Part shown: positions 43,980 to 52,640 of the stretch, piece by piece
How the letters are laid out: every line of letters starts with the position of its first letter
How positions within the stretch are numbered: position 1 is the stretch's first letter
Origin: Labrenzia sp. THAF82
Lineage (GTDB): Bacteria; Pseudomonadota; Alphaproteobacteria; Rhizobiales; Stappiaceae
Assembly: GCF_009363435.1 (NCBI RefSeq)
Contig: NZ_CP045354.1
Span: forward strand, 5,732,501 to 5,796,500
Reading direction: 5' to 3'
DNA: 64,000 bases
Translations under genes and position numbers: made by a program
The notes under the pieces: generated by a model
What the model was told of the DNA's origin: nothing
Seen by the model: only the letters and a program-made list of their open reading frames with translations
The model's database searches: none

Positions 43980-44897
43980 TCAATCATTTACGGCGCGCAA
44001 ATGCGCATGATGGGTTGGGTCATCATCGCTTTCGAGTGTGCTGTTCTCAGTGCGATCGATACGGATAGTTTCAGGCGTGTTGGCTCCGCTGCCGCCGGAC
44101 TGTCCCGCCAGTTCTTTGGATCGAGAGCCGAGGAAGTGCACAAGATGATTTCGGATGGCGTAGTAGTTCGGGTGCTCGATGATTTCTTCACGCCGACGCG
44201 GTCGCGGAATGGTAATCTCCACAGCCTCTGCGACACGTGCGAACGGCCCGTTGGTCATCAGCAGAATGCGGTCCGCAAGCAGAATGGCTTCATCAATATC
44301 ATGAGTGATCATGAAGACGGTTTGATTGGTCCCGCTCCAGATTTTCAACAGTTCGTCTTGGATCGTTCCGCGCGTCAGAGCGTCAAGCGCACCAAAAGGT
44401 TCATCGAGAAGAAGCAGTTTGGGATGATTGGCGAATGCCCTTGCGATAGACACGCGCTGGCGCATACCTCCCGACAGCTGGGATGGTTTCCTGTGGGTGG
44501 CATCACCATCCAGCCCCACCATGGCGAGGTACTTTTCAGAATGTGCTTGGACGTCCGGTTTGCTCCAGTCCGGATGCCGCGCAGCCACACCAAACATGAC
44601 GTTCTTTAGGGCTGAAAGCCACGGCAGCAACGAATAGTTCTGGAACACCACGCCGCGATCGAGGCTCGGGCCAGAAACTTCTTGGCCATCCATGATGACC
44701 GTGCCGCTCGTTGGCTCCGCCAAACCGGCCAGTACGTTCATGATCGTTGATTTGCCGCAACCGGAATGGCCAAGAATGCAGACGAATTCGCCTTCCTCAA
44801 CACCAAAGCTGCTGTTTTCGAAAACGGTCAGCGTCCCCCCGGCGCCGTCCGGAAATTGCTGTGTTAGAAGTTCGATGGAAAGAAATGGCTTTGTCAT
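43980..44897 (-). CDS. ABC transporter ATP-binding protein, cyanate/nitrate type
   Basis: 305 aa. Walker A GHSGCGKST, LPWLSALKNVMFG after the Q-loop, signature [15 protein letters not shown], Walker [13 protein letters not shown] and THD are present, matching NrtD/CynD. The start at ATG 44897 is preferred to the overlapping ATG 44912 because GAGGA precedes it. A C-terminal tail of about 45 residues is polar and unassigned. Feeds cyanase with imported cyanate (inference from context). Confidence 0.92.
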   Translation of the reverse strand: MTKPFLSIELLTQQFPDGAGGTLTVFENSSFGVEEGEFVCILGHSGCGKSTIMNVLAGLAEPTSGTVIMDGQEVSGPSLDRGVVFQNYSLLPWLSALKNVMFGVAARHPDWSKPDVQAHSEKYLAMVGLDGDATHRKPSQLSGGMRQRVSIARAFANHPKLLLLDEPFGALDALTRGTIQDELLKIWSGTNQTVFMITHDIDEAILLADRILLMTNGPFARVAEAVEITIPRPRRREEIIEHPNYYAIRNHLVHFLGSRSKELAGQSGGSGANTPETIRIDRTENSTLESDDDPTHHAHLRAVND

Positions 44898-44908
44898 CAA
44901 TTCAGTCC

Positions 44909-45910
44909 TCATTCAGCGTAAGCAACGGCGCGTTGCAGTCGGGCAAAGGCCGCATCGAGCAGCATGCCCACCACGCCGATCAGCAGAATTGCGACGATCA
45001 TCCGGTCGAGACGCAGGCCATTCCATTCGTTCCACACCACGTATCCAATGCCAGTGCCGCCAACGAGCATCTCGGCAGCGACGATCACGAGCCACGCGAT
45101 GCCGATGGAAATGCGCATTCCAGTGATGATGGTCGGCGCCGCCGCCGGCAAGATGACAGTCAGTGCGGTCTTGGCAGTGCTCAATTCATGTGTGCGCGCG
45201 ACATTGACCCAGTCTGAGCGGACATTGGCCACACCAAAGGCTGTGTTTGTCAGCATTGGCCAAAGCGAGCAGATAAAGATCACGAAAATCGATGACAATT
45301 CGCTGTCACCAATGGTGAAGAGCGCGATCGGCATCCAGGCTAACGGCGAGATGGGTTTCAATACCTGAATGAAGGGATCAAGCGCCTTATAGAACATCGG
45401 CGACATGCCAATGAGAAAGCCGAGCGGAATAGCCACTGCGGCCGAAAGCGTATACCCAATCAGGACCCGCAGTAACGAGTATCCCATCTGAATGCCGTAC
45501 CCCATGTCGTTGGTGCCAGCGACGTAGAATGGGTCAGCTATCGTTGCCCACAATTCGCTGCCGATCTGGGTAGGCGAAGGGAAAAGCGAACCGGGCGCTG
45601 GCGCGCTGTTTTCATCGGGGACGCTGATGCCGAGCGCGCGGATGCCACCGGCAGCTTCGATCATTGAACGCGACAGATTCAAAGAGGCGATTTGCTCCAA
45701 TTGGGCAAACGCGACGCCTTGAGCCGAATAGTACTCAATGTCCTCGGGAAGCATATTATTCCCAAGCAGCGTATCCATCTCGGTCTGTGACAACTCGACA
45801 CCTGCAGGGCCGGTGTTCGGAACATGTGTTGCTGCATGCCAAATGAAGATACCAGCCAACAAGATGGTCAACGACAGCAAAGTGCTGCGTATATCTATTT
45901 TCTGAACCAT
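44909..45910 (-). CDS. ABC transporter permease, cyanate/nitrate type
   Basis: 333 aa. One N-terminal hydrophobic helix, then a long extracytoplasmic stretch (about residues 30-130), then the six-segment permease domain with EAA loop (ARTHELSTAKTALTVILPAA). The long insert after the first helix is typical of NrtB-like permeases that partner with the long CmpA/NrtA binding proteins. ATG 45910 is preferred because GGGA is well spaced; ATG 45931 is possible. Confidence 0.9.
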   Translation of the reverse strand: MVQKIDIRSTLLSLTILLAGIFIWHAATHVPNTGPAGVELSQTEMDTLLGNNMLPEDIEYYSAQGVAFAQLEQIASLNLSRSMIEAAGGIRALGISVPDENSAPAPGSLFPSPTQIGSELWATIADPFYVAGTNDMGYGIQMGYSLLRVLIGYTLSAAVAIPLGFLIGMSPMFYKALDPFIQVLKPISPLAWMPIALFTIGDSELSSIFVIFICSLWPMLTNTAFGVANVRSDWVNVARTHELSTAKTALTVILPAAAPTIITGMRISIGIAWLVIVAAEMLVGGTGIGYVVWNEWNGLRLDRMIVAILLIGVVGMLLDAAFARLQRAVAYAE

Positions 45911-45984
45911 AAAAATGTTCCCAAAACTCATAAGTTAAGACGGGGCAAGCATGCTTGCTCCGTCTCCATTACTTTGGGTCTGGT

Positions 45985-47415
45985 TCAACCGATGGTGCGG
46001 GTGAACGGCTGGCTGTCTATGAACTCCTGCGCTGCAGCGGGCGCAAACTCGTGGCCCTGAATATCGACGGGCGCGTAGACATCCTGTTCAGCATCAGCAA
46101 AGGTCAGGTTCGGGTCTGCCGCCATCATCGCGCGCATCCGCTCACGAGTGGTGGTTGTCATGACCAGTTCTTCCGCAAGGGTTGCGTAGTTGGTGTCCGT
46201 GTCGATGTAGTTCCAGCGCCGCAATTGTGAAAGCACCCAGGTCCCCATCGTCTGGGTTGGCAACGGCATGAACGAAATCCGGTCAGGAACGTTTTTGATG
46301 TTGCCTTGGCCATCGGGGAACACACCAGTCAGGATCTGTTTCAGAATTTCGACTGGCTGGTTGAGGTAGTTTGCCGGCGCCATCGATTCCGCGAATGCAA
46401 CGCGGCCTTCTGACGTTTCCGCTGAAGCCGTGGCTTCCAGGATGGAGGTCGTCAAAGCCATGGTCGTGTTCGGGTTTTCCGTGATGAATTTTTCAGACAA
46501 ACCGAACACACAGCACGGATGTTGCTTCCACAGATCCAGTGTCAGTTTATGAATGAATCCAACCTGGTCGTAGACAGCACGCTGACAGAATGGGTCGGGC
46601 GCGAGATAGCCATCGACGTTTTCCGAGCGCAGGTTTGCGACCATTTCAGGCGGCGGAACCACACGGATCTGGATGTCACGATCCGGGTCGAGGCCTGCAG
46701 CCGCGACGTAGTTGCGCAGAAGCAGGTTGTGCATCGAGTATTCAAACGGAACCGCGAACTTGAACCCTTTCCAGTTCTTTGGATCCTGATTGTCGCGGTG
46801 CTTGTTTGCCAGAACGATCGCCTGGCCGTTGGTGTTCACGTTCGACACCACTTTCCACGGTTGCGCTGTGGACCCAATGCCAAGTGACATGGCCATCGGC
46901 ATCGGGAAAAGCAGGTGCGAACCATCGTATTCACCGTTCAGACACTTGTCGCGCGACACTGCCCAACCAGCCGTTTTGACAATATCAACATCAAGACCAT
47001 AGCGTTGATAGAAGCCCAGCGCATGGCCGCCGATGATTGGCGTGGCGCAGGTGATCGGTACAAAGCCCAGCGTCAACTTTGTCTTCTCGAGGTTTTTCAT
47101 GGCTTCTTCGGCCATAGCCTGAAGAGACGTCAGCGGGAAAACTGTCGAGACGGCGGCAAGTGCGCCTGTCACACCGGCGCTGCGCAAGAACGCACGACGT
47201 GAAATGTCCGTTTTGAACAGTCCCTGCATGACGGAACTTTCGAGCGCGCGCGCCATTCCGACTTCCGCGTTCAACGATTGCTTCGCGCGACGCTTCAATA
47301 TGTCGGCATCTGCCTTCGAGAGCCCCGCATAGGGATCGGCAGGGCTTTCTGAAGCCTCACCACATTCGTTCCAAACATCGATGTTTGGATTAAACGGGTC
47401 TTTGAAGTGGGTCAT
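45985..47415 (-). CDS. CmpA/NrtA-family ABC substrate-binding protein, Tat-exported (probable cyanate/nitrate)
   Basis: 476 aa. A 70-residue N-terminal region precedes the twin-arginine signal DISRRAFLRSAG plus hydrophobic helix (about residues 70-100); this long leader also occurs in related alphaproteobacterial proteins. The binding domain begins TLGFVPITCATPIIGGHALG. Residues such as DLWKQHPCCVFG (about 315) line the oxyanion site in the family. First gene of the cyanate operon, divergent from the PAS-AAA+ regulator. Confidence 0.92.
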   Translation of the reverse strand: MTHFKDPFNPNIDVWNECGEASESPADPYAGLSKADADILKRRAKQSLNAEVGMARALESSVMQGLFKTDISRRAFLRSAGVTGALAAVSTVFPLTSLQAMAEEAMKNLEKTKLTLGFVPITCATPIIGGHALGFYQRYGLDVDIVKTAGWAVSRDKCLNGEYDGSHLLFPMPMAMSLGIGSTAQPWKVVSNVNTNGQAIVLANKHRDNQDPKNWKGFKFAVPFEYSMHNLLLRNYVAAAGLDPDRDIQIRVVPPPEMVANLRSENVDGYLAPDPFCQRAVYDQVGFIHKLTLDLWKQHPCCVFGLSEKFITENPNTTMALTTSILEATASAETSEGRVAFAESMAPANYLNQPVEILKQILTGVFPDGQGNIKNVPDRISFMPLPTQTMGTWVLSQLRRWNYIDTDTNYATLAEELVMTTTTRERMRAMMAADPNLTFADAEQDVYAPVDIQGHEFAPAAAQEFIDSQPFTRTIG

Positions 47416-47630
47416 GTGTTACCTCTCACGATACTGCATGGACTGACGAGACACCCTCACGACGAACCTGCTTTCATCAGAACCTGGAAACGTGCGCCGC
47501 AAGCGGGAGGTTGTGAGACCAAACAATGCGAGGGCTTTGACTATAAAAATAGCCACTTTCGAAGTTTTCAGAATTTTTTTAAATTTGAATGATTTCAATA
47601 ATTTAATTCACTAAAGAATAGCCAAGAAAA

Positions 47631-47661
47631 TACGAAATTTCATAATTTACCAAATTTCGTA
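47631..47661. promoter_or_regulatory. Inverted repeat between cyanate operon and regulator
   Basis: TACGAAATTT and AAATTTCGTA form a perfect 10-bp inverted repeat with an 11-base spacer, 30 bp before the regulator start in an AT-rich 275-bp divergent promoter region. Candidate binding site of the regulator (autoregulation) or of another protein. No clear sigma-54 promoter was recognised. Confidence 0.55.
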
Positions 47662-47690
47662 TAAAATGCCGAAGTTGCGCATCAAGCCGG

Positions 47691-49589
47691 ATGGGTGGAA
47701 TGGATAGCAGTCCGACGGATCAGAATTTGTCGCTCCAACTTGAAGCCATCCCGCTTCCAGTATTGGTGCTCGATGCGAAAGAAGATCGTGTTTTCAGTTT
47801 GAATGCGGCTGCACGCCGCCTGCTGGCTGTTTCGCAGTCAGACGACGTCCGGTTTTCAGCTTTGATCGGATCGGACATTGCCGAATTCGTCGTATTTCTG
47901 GATGAAGTTTTCCATCGCGGGTCAGCATGGACGCGCAAGACAGTGCTCACCAGTCGAAATGGAATGTCCATCGAATGCGAAATTCGAGCGAATGTGCACG
48001 AACACGACACACATGGCCCCCTTTTCACACTGCTGATCTTGGAACTCAGCGAACTGTCTCAGCACGAGAAACAATATGAGACCGGTCAGCTTCAACGTGA
48101 AGGTATTGTGGCATGGAAGCATGCGGAAGAGTTCTTTGCAGAGTTGGAGCTGCAGAACCAGCTCATCCTCAACGCAGCCGGAGAAGGCATTTATGGCGTC
48201 AACACTCAAGGACAAGCCACATTCGTCAATCGTGCAGCGCAAGAAATGCTCGGTTGGACGCTTGAGGACCTGGTGGGAAATGTCATTCACGACATCATCC
48301 ACCATCACCATACCGATGGCAGTGTCCATCACGCACATGATTGCCCCATCTACAAATCGTTTCGCTTTGAACAGGTGATGCGGGTTGATGATGATGTATT
48401 CTGGAAGAAGGACGGAAAACCAATACAGGTGGAATACGTTTCAACCCCAATCTACAATCAAAAAGTCTTGGCTGGCGCAGTGATTGTCTTTCGAGACGTT
48501 ACGGAGCGGAAGATCAATGAGAACAAGCTCATTGATGCCATGAATGAGGTGGCAGATCTCAGAGATCGCCTGGAACAGGAAAACGCGTATCTGCAGCTGG
48601 AGATAACCAAAGAACGTGCCCATCACCATGTAATCGGCCGCTCTGCCTCGATCCAGCAGCTTCATGCCAAGATCGATCTGGTTGCGCCCACCAGCGCACC
48701 GGTGCTGATCACCGGTGAAACGGGAACCGGCAAATCAATCGTCGCTAATGCGATACACAAGAATAGCCTCCGGAAAGGGCGGCCTCTCATTCGCTTCAAA
48801 TCTGGTTCGATTAGCCGGACCGCGATCGAGGCAGAATTGTTCGGGCACTATGATAACGCTGCAGTAGGTGAAAAACCGAAGATGACCTCGGGCGCCATTG
48901 AGTTGGCACATGGTGGAACGCTGTATATCGAAAATGTGTGTGAGCTGCCTCTCGAAATCCAAAACAAGCTCTTGGGTGTTCTGCAAGACGGCAGGTTCAA
49001 GCGTATAGGAGACAATCAATTCAAGAACCTCGATGTACGGGTCATTGCTGCAAGCACCATCGACATCGAACGCGAAGTTTCAGCTGGCAGATTTAGCGAA
49101 GAACTCTTTTTGGCACTGAATGTCTTTCCCATCAGCTGCGTTCCTCTGCGCGATCGCAAAGACGATATTCCCGACCTCGTAACGCATTTGTTGTCGGTAG
49201 CCTGTGAACGCCTCAATCGACCTGTGCCTAAAGTGACAGAGCGCACCATGCGAATGCTGAAAGAGTATACGTGGCCAGGTAATGTGAAAGAGCTGCGCAA
49301 TGTCATAGAACGCGCGGCGATTGTGTCTCGAGGCGAGAAATTGATTGTGGAACTCGGTGGTGCGGTCGGACCGCGCGCGCAGAGCGCCAAGACGGTTAGA
49401 ACCGAATACGAAATGCAGTTGGAAATACGCGCCAACATCGTATCTGCTCTCAAAGAGACACAAGGCAAGGTGTCTGGCAAAACCGGCGCCGCTGCGTTGC
49501 TTGGCGTCGAACCGACGACGCTTTATTCGCGCATAAAGAAACTCGAAATTGAGAAACGGGAATGGCAGCTGCTTCATGGCGAGTCTTAG
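47691..49589 (+). CDS. PAS-AAA+-Fis transcriptional regulator with degenerate AAA+ motifs
   Basis: 632 aa. Two PAS domains (about 15-115 and 150-275, the second with HHHHTDGSVHHAHDCPIYKS), a coiled-coil linker, an NtrC-like AAA+ domain (about 305-535) and a C-terminal Fis helix-turn-helix (TGAAALLGVEPTTLYSRIKK). Walker A GETGTGKS is intact. The GAFTGA loop is replaced (HYDNAAVGE), Walker B is YIENV in place of the usual LDE, and the FREDLFHRLN finger reads FSEELFLALN with both Arg lost. Probably regulates the cyanate operon without classical sigma-54 activation. ATG 47700 is an alternative start. Confidence 0.9.
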   Translation: MGGMDSSPTDQNLSLQLEAIPLPVLVLDAKEDRVFSLNAAARRLLAVSQSDDVRFSALIGSDIAEFVVFLDEVFHRGSAWTRKTVLTSRNGMSIECEIRANVHEHDTHGPLFTLLILELSELSQHEKQYETGQLQREGIVAWKHAEEFFAELELQNQLILNAAGEGIYGVNTQGQATFVNRAAQEMLGWTLEDLVGNVIHDIIHHHHTDGSVHHAHDCPIYKSFRFEQVMRVDDDVFWKKDGKPIQVEYVSTPIYNQKVLAGAVIVFRDVTERKINENKLIDAMNEVADLRDRLEQENAYLQLEITKERAHHHVIGRSASIQQLHAKIDLVAPTSAPVLITGETGTGKSIVANAIHKNSLRKGRPLIRFKSGSISRTAIEAELFGHYDNAAVGEKPKMTSGAIELAHGGTLYIENVCELPLEIQNKLLGVLQDGRFKRIGDNQFKNLDVRVIAASTIDIEREVSAGRFSEELFLALNVFPISCVPLRDRKDDIPDLVTHLLSVACERLNRPVPKVTERTMRMLKEYTWPGNVKELRNVIERAAIVSRGEKLIVELGGAVGPRAQSAKTVRTEYEMQLEIRANIVSALKETQGKVSGKTGAAALLGVEPTTLYSRIKKLEIEKREWQLLHGES

Positions 49590-49770
49590 CGATTGAGAGT
49601 TTGAGACAGATCCGCCGTCTTGCGTGCCACAGTTGAGTGCTTTCATTCAGCTAGCAAACCTAAAAGTCTATGCTGCAAGCTGATGGACCCTGGGCAAAAC
49701 TAACTCCAGTCTTTTTTGTTCCGTCGCGAACGACTGCTTCCAGCCCATTTTCGGCTATCAGCCCGGCAAG

Positions 49771-50192
49771 TTCTCCCGCTATTAAGTCCGATCTCGTTAC
49801 GTCTTGAGAACCAGCCGCCCTGTGTCGCGGCAATAGGCCCTCATGGAGAACCTTCACCTTGTGCGTTTGAAGTATCTTCGATGTGTTTTGTCATCTGACT
49901 GATGACCTGTTGCGCCGTCGCGATGTCTGTGAGGGAAAGGTCCTTTGAAAGGTCATTTACCCAGGGGACCTGTAACGCGATTGCAGCTTCAAACAGGGTC
50001 TGACCTTTTGATGTCAGCGCAACCAAATGGGCTCGTTTGTGATGCGGGTTTGGCTGAAACGCGACAATGCCTTCCTTTTCCAACTCGTTGACGATGCGCT
50101 GAACGCCCTGCCGATGAACGCCCATGGTGCGCGCGTGCCAGGCAACAGTCTCTGTCCGTTCAGCATAGGCAATTGCCCCGAGTATCTGCCAT
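49771..50192. repeat. Segmental duplication, copy B (matches 42501-42925)
   Basis: Parent copy of the duplication: carries the intact MarR coding part and its 3' flank. The gene-free part 49590-49840 holds no other recognisable element. Confidence 0.85.
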
Positions 50193-50323
50193 CTCGCACT
50201 GGTCAATCCGAGTTCCGCTACGAGCCTGTCGCCTGCCAATTGCAGACGACCGTTTAACCGAAACACATCCAATATCAGCGTTGTCACGGCTTCTCCTGCC
50301 TTTGTCCATTGCTCGTGTGGCAT
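49841..50323 (-). CDS. MarR-family transcriptional regulator
   Basis: 160 aa. Winged helix in the middle (ARWQILGAIAYAERTETVAWHA, recognition helix in MGVHRQGVQRIVNELEKEGI, wing around QPNPHHKRAHLVALTSKG), with dimerisation helices at both ends; residues about 35-125. Divergent from the monooxygenase-fold and CDGSH genes, with a perfect palindrome in the shared promoter. Likely a repressor released by a redox or phenolic signal (inference). An almost identical, frameshifted copy lies at 42575. Confidence 0.93.
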   Translation of the reverse strand: MPHEQWTKAGEAVTTLILDVFRLNGRLQLAGDRLVAELGLTSARWQILGAIAYAERTETVAWHARTMGVHRQGVQRIVNELEKEGIVAFQPNPHHKRAHLVALTSKGQTLFEAAIALQVPWVNDLSKDLSLTDIATAQQVISQMTKHIEDTSNAQGEGSP

Positions 50324-50342
50324 GCCAATTCCTCATGCTATT

Positions 50343-50358
50343 TGACAACATGTTGTCA
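50343..50358. promoter_or_regulatory. Candidate MarR operator palindrome
   Basis: TGACAACATGTTGTCA is a perfect 16-bp palindrome midway between the divergent starts. A second half-site, TGACAACATG, follows at 50381. Typical size and position for a MarR dimer site. Confidence 0.7.
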
Positions 50359-50426
50359 TTATGTTTAAAACTATCCTTATTGACAACATGACACCAAATT
50401 GCCGATGCAATCAAGGAGTGACCCTG

Positions 50427-50795
50427 ATGGTCCAATTCAAGCCGCTTGATCCCGCCTTTCCAATCGAACACCAACTTGGCGTGGAGGCCGGGCCGGTGGT
50501 TCTGGTCAACCTCTTCACAGTTGACCCGAAAGATCAGGAGGCATTGGTAGAAGCATGGCGCAATGACGCCCTGTGGATGAAGAAGCAGCCCGGCTACATC
50601 AGCACGCAGCTGCACAAGGCAGTCGGCGAAAGCGGGATGTATTTCAACTACGCCGTTTGGGACAGCGTTGAAGACTTCCGCAATGCCTTTGCCAATCCTG
50701 AGTTTCAACAAGCGCTCAGCCACTATCCTTCCAGCGCTGTATCTGCACCGCATCTGTTTGAAAAGATTGCCGTTCCAAACTGTTGCACGGCATGA
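50427..50795 (+). CDS. Antibiotic-biosynthesis-monooxygenase-fold (ABM) protein
   Basis: 122 aa ferredoxin-like alpha/beta barrel monomer of the ABM family: VVLVNLFTVDPKDQEALVEAW, the GYISTQLHKAVG strand and FNYAVWDSVEDFRNAF. Such small proteins oxidise quinone-like compounds without cofactor or act as heme-degrading or quinol enzymes. ATG 50427 has AAGGAG upstream. First gene under the MarR operator. Confidence 0.88.
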   Translation: MVQFKPLDPAFPIEHQLGVEAGPVVLVNLFTVDPKDQEALVEAWRNDALWMKKQPGYISTQLHKAVGESGMYFNYAVWDSVEDFRNAFANPEFQQALSHYPSSAVSAPHLFEKIAVPNCCTA

Positions 50796-50832
50796 AACGC
50801 TTTTCTCACAGAGACTTAACGAGGATATTCCG

Positions 50833-51918
50833 ATGAAAACTCGGGTTCACGCGATAGCAGGCGGCATCGGCTTCCTGATGATCCTGCTCTTTTGGACATC
50901 AACCGCATTCACTGAACTGTTCACCAGTCACGAAACGGTCGCGACGGTCAAAGCCCTGATATTAAGGGGCATGTTCATACTCATCCCGGCGATGGTCATT
51001 GCAGGCGGATCGGGAATGACTTTGGGCAAAAACCGGACCGATGCCCTGGCGAATGCGAAGAAGAAGCGGATGCCGGTAATCGCAGCCAACGGTTTGCTGA
51101 TCCTGCTCCCAGCCGCGTGGTTCCTGGCGGGAAAGGCTGCTGCGGGCGAATTCGACACCGTGTTCTATATTGTCCAGGTGGTTGAGCTTTGTGCAGGAGC
51201 AGCAAACCTGACCATGATGGGACTCAACATTCGTGACGGACTCACAATGACGGGGAGAATTGGACGCTTCAACGCCTCCAATGCCGACGCTCGACATCCG
51301 AGTATCGAAGAACGTCCTTCCGGGCCACTGGTTGCCAGGAACATTTCACGGTTCACTGATACCAATGGAGAGAAGCTCGATGTCCAACCGGTAATGGCGT
51401 TGTGCCGGTGCGGTCACTCGAAGAACAAGCCCTATTGTGACGGATCCCATAACGACCTTAGCTTTTCGAGCGAACCTGAACCGGACCGGACACCGGACGA
51501 ACTGAGGGTCTTCAAGGGCAAGCAGCTTGATGTGCACTACAATCGGCTTCTTTGCTCCCATGCCGGTGAATGCGGAAAGCGCTTGAAAGCCGTATTCGAC
51601 ACCACCCGAGACCCATGGATTGGTCCCGACAACGCCACTCCGGATCAGATCAGAGATACGGTCAAAGCTTGCCCCTCAGGCGCACTTTCCTGGAGTGAAC
51701 CAGGAGGGACAGCGATGCACATCTGCGGCGACGCCCCGGAAATCGCAATTGAACGCAACGGGCCATTTCGCGTCACGAGGATCCAGCTCGCCTCAGGCGT
51801 GAAAGCCGAAGGCGCTTCAGCGGACAAATACGTGCTCTGCCGATGCGGAGCATCCAAGAACAAACCTTTATGCGATGGCTCCCATTCCGAAATTGGTTGG
51901 ACCGAGCAATCAGCCTGA
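50833..51918 (+). CDS. Membrane protein fused to CDGSH, [4Fe-4S]-like and CDGSH domains
   Basis: 361 aa. Residues 1-145 have four hydrophobic helices. Then come a CDGSH iron-sulfur site (LCRCGHSKNKPYCDGSH, about 203-219), a divergent 4Fe-4S domain of the Fer4_19 type (LLCSHAGECGKRLKAVF to KACPSGALSW, about 250-300) and a second CDGSH (LCRCGASKNKPLCDGSH, about 336-352). ATG 50833 (MKTRVHAIAG) has GAGGA in front. CDGSH proteins handle iron-sulfur clusters or NO/redox stress; tethering all three to the membrane is uncommon. Follows the ABM gene. Confidence 0.88.
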   Translation: MKTRVHAIAGGIGFLMILLFWTSTAFTELFTSHETVATVKALILRGMFILIPAMVIAGGSGMTLGKNRTDALANAKKKRMPVIAANGLLILLPAAWFLAGKAAAGEFDTVFYIVQVVELCAGAANLTMMGLNIRDGLTMTGRIGRFNASNADARHPSIEERPSGPLVARNISRFTDTNGEKLDVQPVMALCRCGHSKNKPYCDGSHNDLSFSSEPEPDRTPDELRVFKGKQLDVHYNRLLCSHAGECGKRLKAVFDTTRDPWIGPDNATPDQIRDTVKACPSGALSWSEPGGTAMHICGDAPEIAIERNGPFRVTRIQLASGVKAEGASADKYVLCRCGASKNKPLCDGSHSEIGWTEQSA

Positions 51919-51941
51919 ACGCCTCCCGAGCGAATGACACT

Positions 51942-52475
51942 ATGAAAAGCACATCTGGAAAATATGGATCCGTTGCCGTCACAATTCATTGGCTGAGCGC
52001 CTTTTTGATCCTGGTGCTTTTGGGCACCGGATTTCGTGCGGCAGCAACGACCGACACCCTTTCGAAGGAGGAGATCCTGACGATCCATGCGTCTCTGGGC
52101 ATTACGATCTTGCTTTTGACGGTGGCCAGGCTTGTGTGGTGGGCACTTGCCGATCGCAAACCTGTTGCCCTCGCAAGCAGTCCGGCCTGGCAAAATCTCT
52201 TGGCCAAATTCGTTCACGGACTGTTTTACATCGTGATATTCGGCATGGCTGCCAGCGGCATTGGCATGCTGGTTCTCTCAGGTGCAGGCTCAGTCCTTTT
52301 TGGTGGCGCCACCGCTCCGCTTGCCGACTTTTCCGACTACGCACCACGCATACCACACGGCATCGGTGCACGCGTCTTGCTTTTGCTACTCGCGTTTCAT
52401 ATTGGCGGCGCACTCTTTCACCAGTTCATCAAGAAGGATGGATCAATTGCGCGCATGTGGTACGGCGGACATTGA
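51942..52475 (+). CDS. Cytochrome b561-family protein
   Basis: 177 aa, four membrane helices. Heme-ligand His candidates: TIHWLSAFL (helix 1), TIHASLGI (after helix 1), FVHGLFYIVIF (helix 3) and LAFHIGGALFHQFI (helix 4). Likely transfers electrons between quinol and a periplasmic or iron-sulfur partner. ATG 51942 lies 23 bp after the CDGSH fusion gene, so the two probably work together (inference). Confidence 0.9.
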   Translation: MKSTSGKYGSVAVTIHWLSAFLILVLLGTGFRAAATTDTLSKEEILTIHASLGITILLLTVARLVWWALADRKPVALASSPAWQNLLAKFVHGLFYIVIFGMAASGIGMLVLSGAGSVLFGGATAPLADFSDYAPRIPHGIGARVLLLLLAFHIGGALFHQFIKKDGSIARMWYGGH

Positions 52476-52640
52476 AGCGACCCTCGGATGTCTCCGCCAC
52501 AAAGAAGCAGCGGCATCTCAGTCTCAGACTTTAGAACGTAAGTCCTTCTCCCGATTGAGCCCGGTCTCCATCCGTGCCTAAAATTGGATGTCCGTTGGAG
52601 GCGGGCAAAAAGATTGAAGCTTTTGGGAGGAAGCTGTCGG

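Noticed and set aside
49660-49857. 65-codon minus-strand frame behind the MarR gene
   Set aside because: No motif, weak start, and partly inside the duplicated segment where copy A does not keep the frame.
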